From NCBI GenBank assembly GCA_052390035.1, contig JBQTHI010000035.1, forward strand, positions 1-8,342: a DNA stretch of 8,342 nucleotides, read 5' to 3'. The translations under genes were made by a program, and so were the position numbers. The notes beneath the pieces were generated by a model. The model worked only from the letters and a program-made list of their open reading frames with translations, did not search any database and was not told the DNA's origin. Position 1 is the first letter of the stretch; each line of letters opens with the position of its first letter. Source of the DNA: JBQTHI01 sp052390035. GTDB taxonomy: Bacteria > Actinomycetota > Acidimicrobiia > Spongiisociales > ZC4RG35. Positions 6,515 through 8,342 of the stretch are shown one piece after another.

Positions 6515-6557
6515 GGATCACTTTGCACTAGTCATTCTCGCTGACGGCGGGCGACCG

Positions 6558-6563
6558 TATCCT
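6558..6563 (+). promoter_or_regulatory. Possible -10 element for rimO
   Basis: TATCCT fits TAnnnT and ends eleven bases before the rimO ATG. There is no clear -35 and no Shine-Dalgarno before the start, so the transcript could be leaderless or nearly so, as is frequent in actinobacteria. Weak call based on one short motif. Confidence 0.25.
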
Positions 6564-6574
6564 CTGGCTTCCTG

Positions 6575-7894
6575 ATGGCCGCGCCCACCTTTTATCTCGC
6601 CACCCTTGGTTGCGCCAAGAACCAGGTCGATTCGGAGAAGGTCGAGATGATGCTCACCGAGGCCGGGTATGTGGCGGGAGAGTCGGCTGAAGAAGCCGAT
6701 GTGGTGATGGTCAACACCTGTGCCTTCATCGAAGAGGCGCGTCGGGAGTCGGTGGAGACGATTCTCAGCCTTCAAGAGGAGAAGCGGCCCGAGGCGGCGA
6801 TGGTCGTGATCGGCTGCATGGCGCAACGGTTTGGAGTGGAGGTGGAGCAAGCCCTGCCCGAGGTCAACGCCGTCTTAGGCCTCGATCGCTACTCCGATCT
6901 GGTCCCCACTCTGGACAGGCTTACGGGCTGGCGCCCCGTCGCCTTTCGTCGTCCGGCGATGGACATTCTTCATCAGATTCGACGGCCCACGCCAAACCTG
7001 CCTTACGCCTACGTAAAAGTGGCGGAGGGCTGCGACAAGCCCTGCAGCTTCTGTGCGATTCCCTTGATCAGAGGCAAACAGCGCTCGCGGCGGCCGGTCA
7101 ACATCGCAGCAGAGATCGCCCAGCTGGCTGACGACGGAGTCACCGAAGTTGTGCTGGTCGCTCAGGACCTCGCAGCCTACGGCAGAGACATAGAGGCACC
7201 CGGTGGGCTGGTCGAACTGCTTCGCCTAGTCGACGGCATCGACGGTCTTCGCCGGCTTCGGCTCCTCTACTTGTACCCGCGGGAGATCAAACCGGAGTTG
7301 ATCATCGAGGTGGCGCAGAACCCGAAGATCGCCTCATATTTCGACCTCTCCCTTCAGCACTCGGTAGAACGGCTGCTGCGCGCTATGAGGCGACCGGGCA
7401 ACGGCGCTCGCCATCTCGACCTCATCGGCCAGATCAGGGTGGCTGATCCGGCTGCCGCCCTCCGGTCATCGTTCATCGTGGGATTCCCGGGCGAGACGGA
7501 CGGTGATATCGAAGACTTGGCGAGTTTCCTCCAAGTGGCCCGACTCGACTGGGCTGGCTTTTTCCCTTACTCCGCCGAAGAAGGCACTCCGGCGGCATCG
7601 CTGTCGGGATGGCCCGATCCGGAGACGGTCGCCGAGCGGCACCGTTACCTATCCGAGATCCAGGAAAAGATCACGGCCGATGCCAATGCCGGGCAGATCG
7701 GGAGAACCCTTGAGGTTCTCGTGGACCAGGTCGAAGACGGCGTCCCGGTGGCCCGCTCCTATAGGGAGGCCCCCGAAATCGACGGGGTGATCAGTCTGGA
7801 TACCGGGAGTCCGGGGGAGTGGTTGGAGGTGGAGATCCACTCCGCCTATGGGTCGGTTACCGAAGGCCGGGTGCTGACCGGCGCCCTTCGATGA
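6575..7894 (+). CDS. rimO: Ribosomal protein S12 methylthiotransferase
   Basis: Radical-SAM enzyme that adds a methylthio group to the conserved aspartate of ribosomal protein S12. The 439 residues match the family (about 440). The N-terminal methylthiotransferase domain begins with LATLGCAKNQVDSE and holds the three cluster cysteines C13, C49 and C81. The radical-SAM core carries CDKPCSFC (C153, C157, C160), followed by AIPLIRGKQRSR. Later come LYLYPREI and a SFIVGFPGET motif. The C-terminal TRAM domain (about 370-438) includes REAPEIDGVI, which marks RimO as against the tRNA-modifying relative MiaB. The ATG at 6575 gives the standard family N-terminus; no Shine-Dalgarno is seen. The stop overlaps the cinA start by four bases (ATGA), implying coupled translation. 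Confidence 0.96.
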   Translation: MAAPTFYLATLGCAKNQVDSEKVEMMLTEAGYVAGESAEEADVVMVNTCAFIEEARRESVETILSLQEEKRPEAAMVVIGCMAQRFGVEVEQALPEVNAVLGLDRYSDLVPTLDRLTGWRPVAFRRPAMDILHQIRRPTPNLPYAYVKVAEGCDKPCSFCAIPLIRGKQRSRRPVNIAAEIAQLADDGVTEVVLVAQDLAAYGRDIEAPGGLVELLRLVDGIDGLRRLRLLYLYPREIKPELIIEVAQNPKIASYFDLSLQHSVERLLRAMRRPGNGARHLDLIGQIRVADPAAALRSSFIVGFPGETDGDIEDLASFLQVARLDWAGFFPYSAEEGTPAASLSGWPDPETVAERHRYLSEIQEKITADANAGQIGRTLEVLVDQVEDGVPVARSYREAPEIDGVISLDTGSPGEWLEVEIHSAYGSVTEGRVLTGALR

Positions 7895-8342
7895 TCGTCG
7901 AGGTTGTGGCGGTTGGCACCGAATTGTTGCTCGGTCAGATCGTCAACGGCAACGCCGCCACCATCGGTGCACGCTTGGCCGAGCACGGGTTTGACGCCCA
8001 CTTTCAGACGACGGTGGGTGACAATTTATCCCGCATCGGCGCCGCCATTCGCGCCGCTCTGTCCCGAGCCGACGCGGTCATCATCACCGGCGGGATCGGA
8101 CCCACCGAGGATGATCTCACTCGTGAGGGGCTCGGCGAGGCCCTGGGACTTCCGATTCGACTGTCCGAAGAGTACGCCGGCTTTCTCCGCGCCAGGTTCG
8201 CCACCTGGGGGAGGGAAATGCCAGCCTCCAACCTCCGGCAGGCCGAATACCCGGCGGGAGCGGAGTTGCTGGCCAACCCCAAAGGGACCGCGCCGGGGCT
8301 GGCGCTCGAACACGATGGCAAGGCGATCTTTGTGCTGCCGGG
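7891..8342 (+). CDS. cinA: CinA-family protein, N-terminal part (cut by window end)
   Basis: The frame opens at ATG 7891 and runs to the window edge, giving 150 residues of a protein usually about 410-430 long. The start VEVVAVGTELLLGQIVNGN (3-21) and the motif GGIGPTEDDLTREGLG (67-82) are hallmarks of the CinA N-terminal MoCF-like domain, and NPKGTAPGL (about 129-137) follows as in the family. In bacteria this domain is linked to ADP-ribose pyrophosphatase activity and the C-terminal domain, if present beyond the edge, deamidates nicotinamide mononucleotide in NAD salvage. The start overlaps the rimO stop in ATGA and has no Shine-Dalgarno of its own, so it is probably translated by reinitiation. 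Whether the C-terminal domain exists here cannot be seen. Confidence 0.93.
   Translation, partial: MIVEVVAVGTELLLGQIVNGNAATIGARLAEHGFDAHFQTTVGDNLSRIGAAIRAALSRADAVIITGGIGPTEDDLTREGLGEALGLPIRLSEEYAGFLRARFATWGREMPASNLRQAEYPAGAELLANPKGTAPGLALEHDGKAIFVLP

Overview
This GC-rich window has GTG and TTG starts alongside ATG, strong G/C preference at third codon positions and tightly packed genes. The encoded proteins look actinobacterial in general character. A deep-branching actinobacterial lineage such as Acidimicrobiia is my best guess, inferred from gene content and codon style and not tested by any search. I see no rRNA, tRNA, CRISPR array, insertion sequence or complete mobile element.

Left part (1-3171): positions 1-337 hold no convincing intact gene. 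A short minus-strand stretch there reads like a piece of a glycosyltransferase. Then come aceB (malate synthase A, 338-1885) and aceA (isocitrate lyase, 1897-3171), 11 bases apart on the plus strand. Together they are the complete glyoxylate shunt, which lets a cell grow on acetate or fatty acids without losing carbon in the two decarboxylating TCA steps.

Middle part (3226-5951): a tight plus-strand run of four genes with gaps of only 3-6 bases. They encode a divergent member of the archaeal-type (type II) glyceraldehyde-3-phosphate dehydrogenase family, a 91-residue helical protein of unknown function, a PHP-family histidinol-phosphatase-like hydrolase, and a flavin-reductase-like split-barrel protein. 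The run follows aceA after 54 bases and its first gene has a strong ribosome binding site, so it may be co-transcribed with the shunt genes or start its own unit. The co-localisation of a carbon-metabolism dehydrogenase with aceBA is suggestive, but no shared pathway can be proved from sequence.

Right part (5948-8342): a small secreted protein of unknown function lies on the minus strand, its stop codon interlocked with that of the flavin-reductase gene. A 117-base divergent intergenic region follows, then rimO (ribosomal protein S12 methylthiotransferase) and cinA (CinA-family protein, cut by the window end). The last two overlap by four bases (ATGA).

Most of the window is ordinary metabolism and housekeeping. 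The points most worth a second look are the divergent archaeal-type GAPDH relative, the orphan 91-residue protein, the possible glycosyltransferase remnant, and the unusually compact gene junctions. I did not find convincing evidence of a new defence, mobile or regulatory system.
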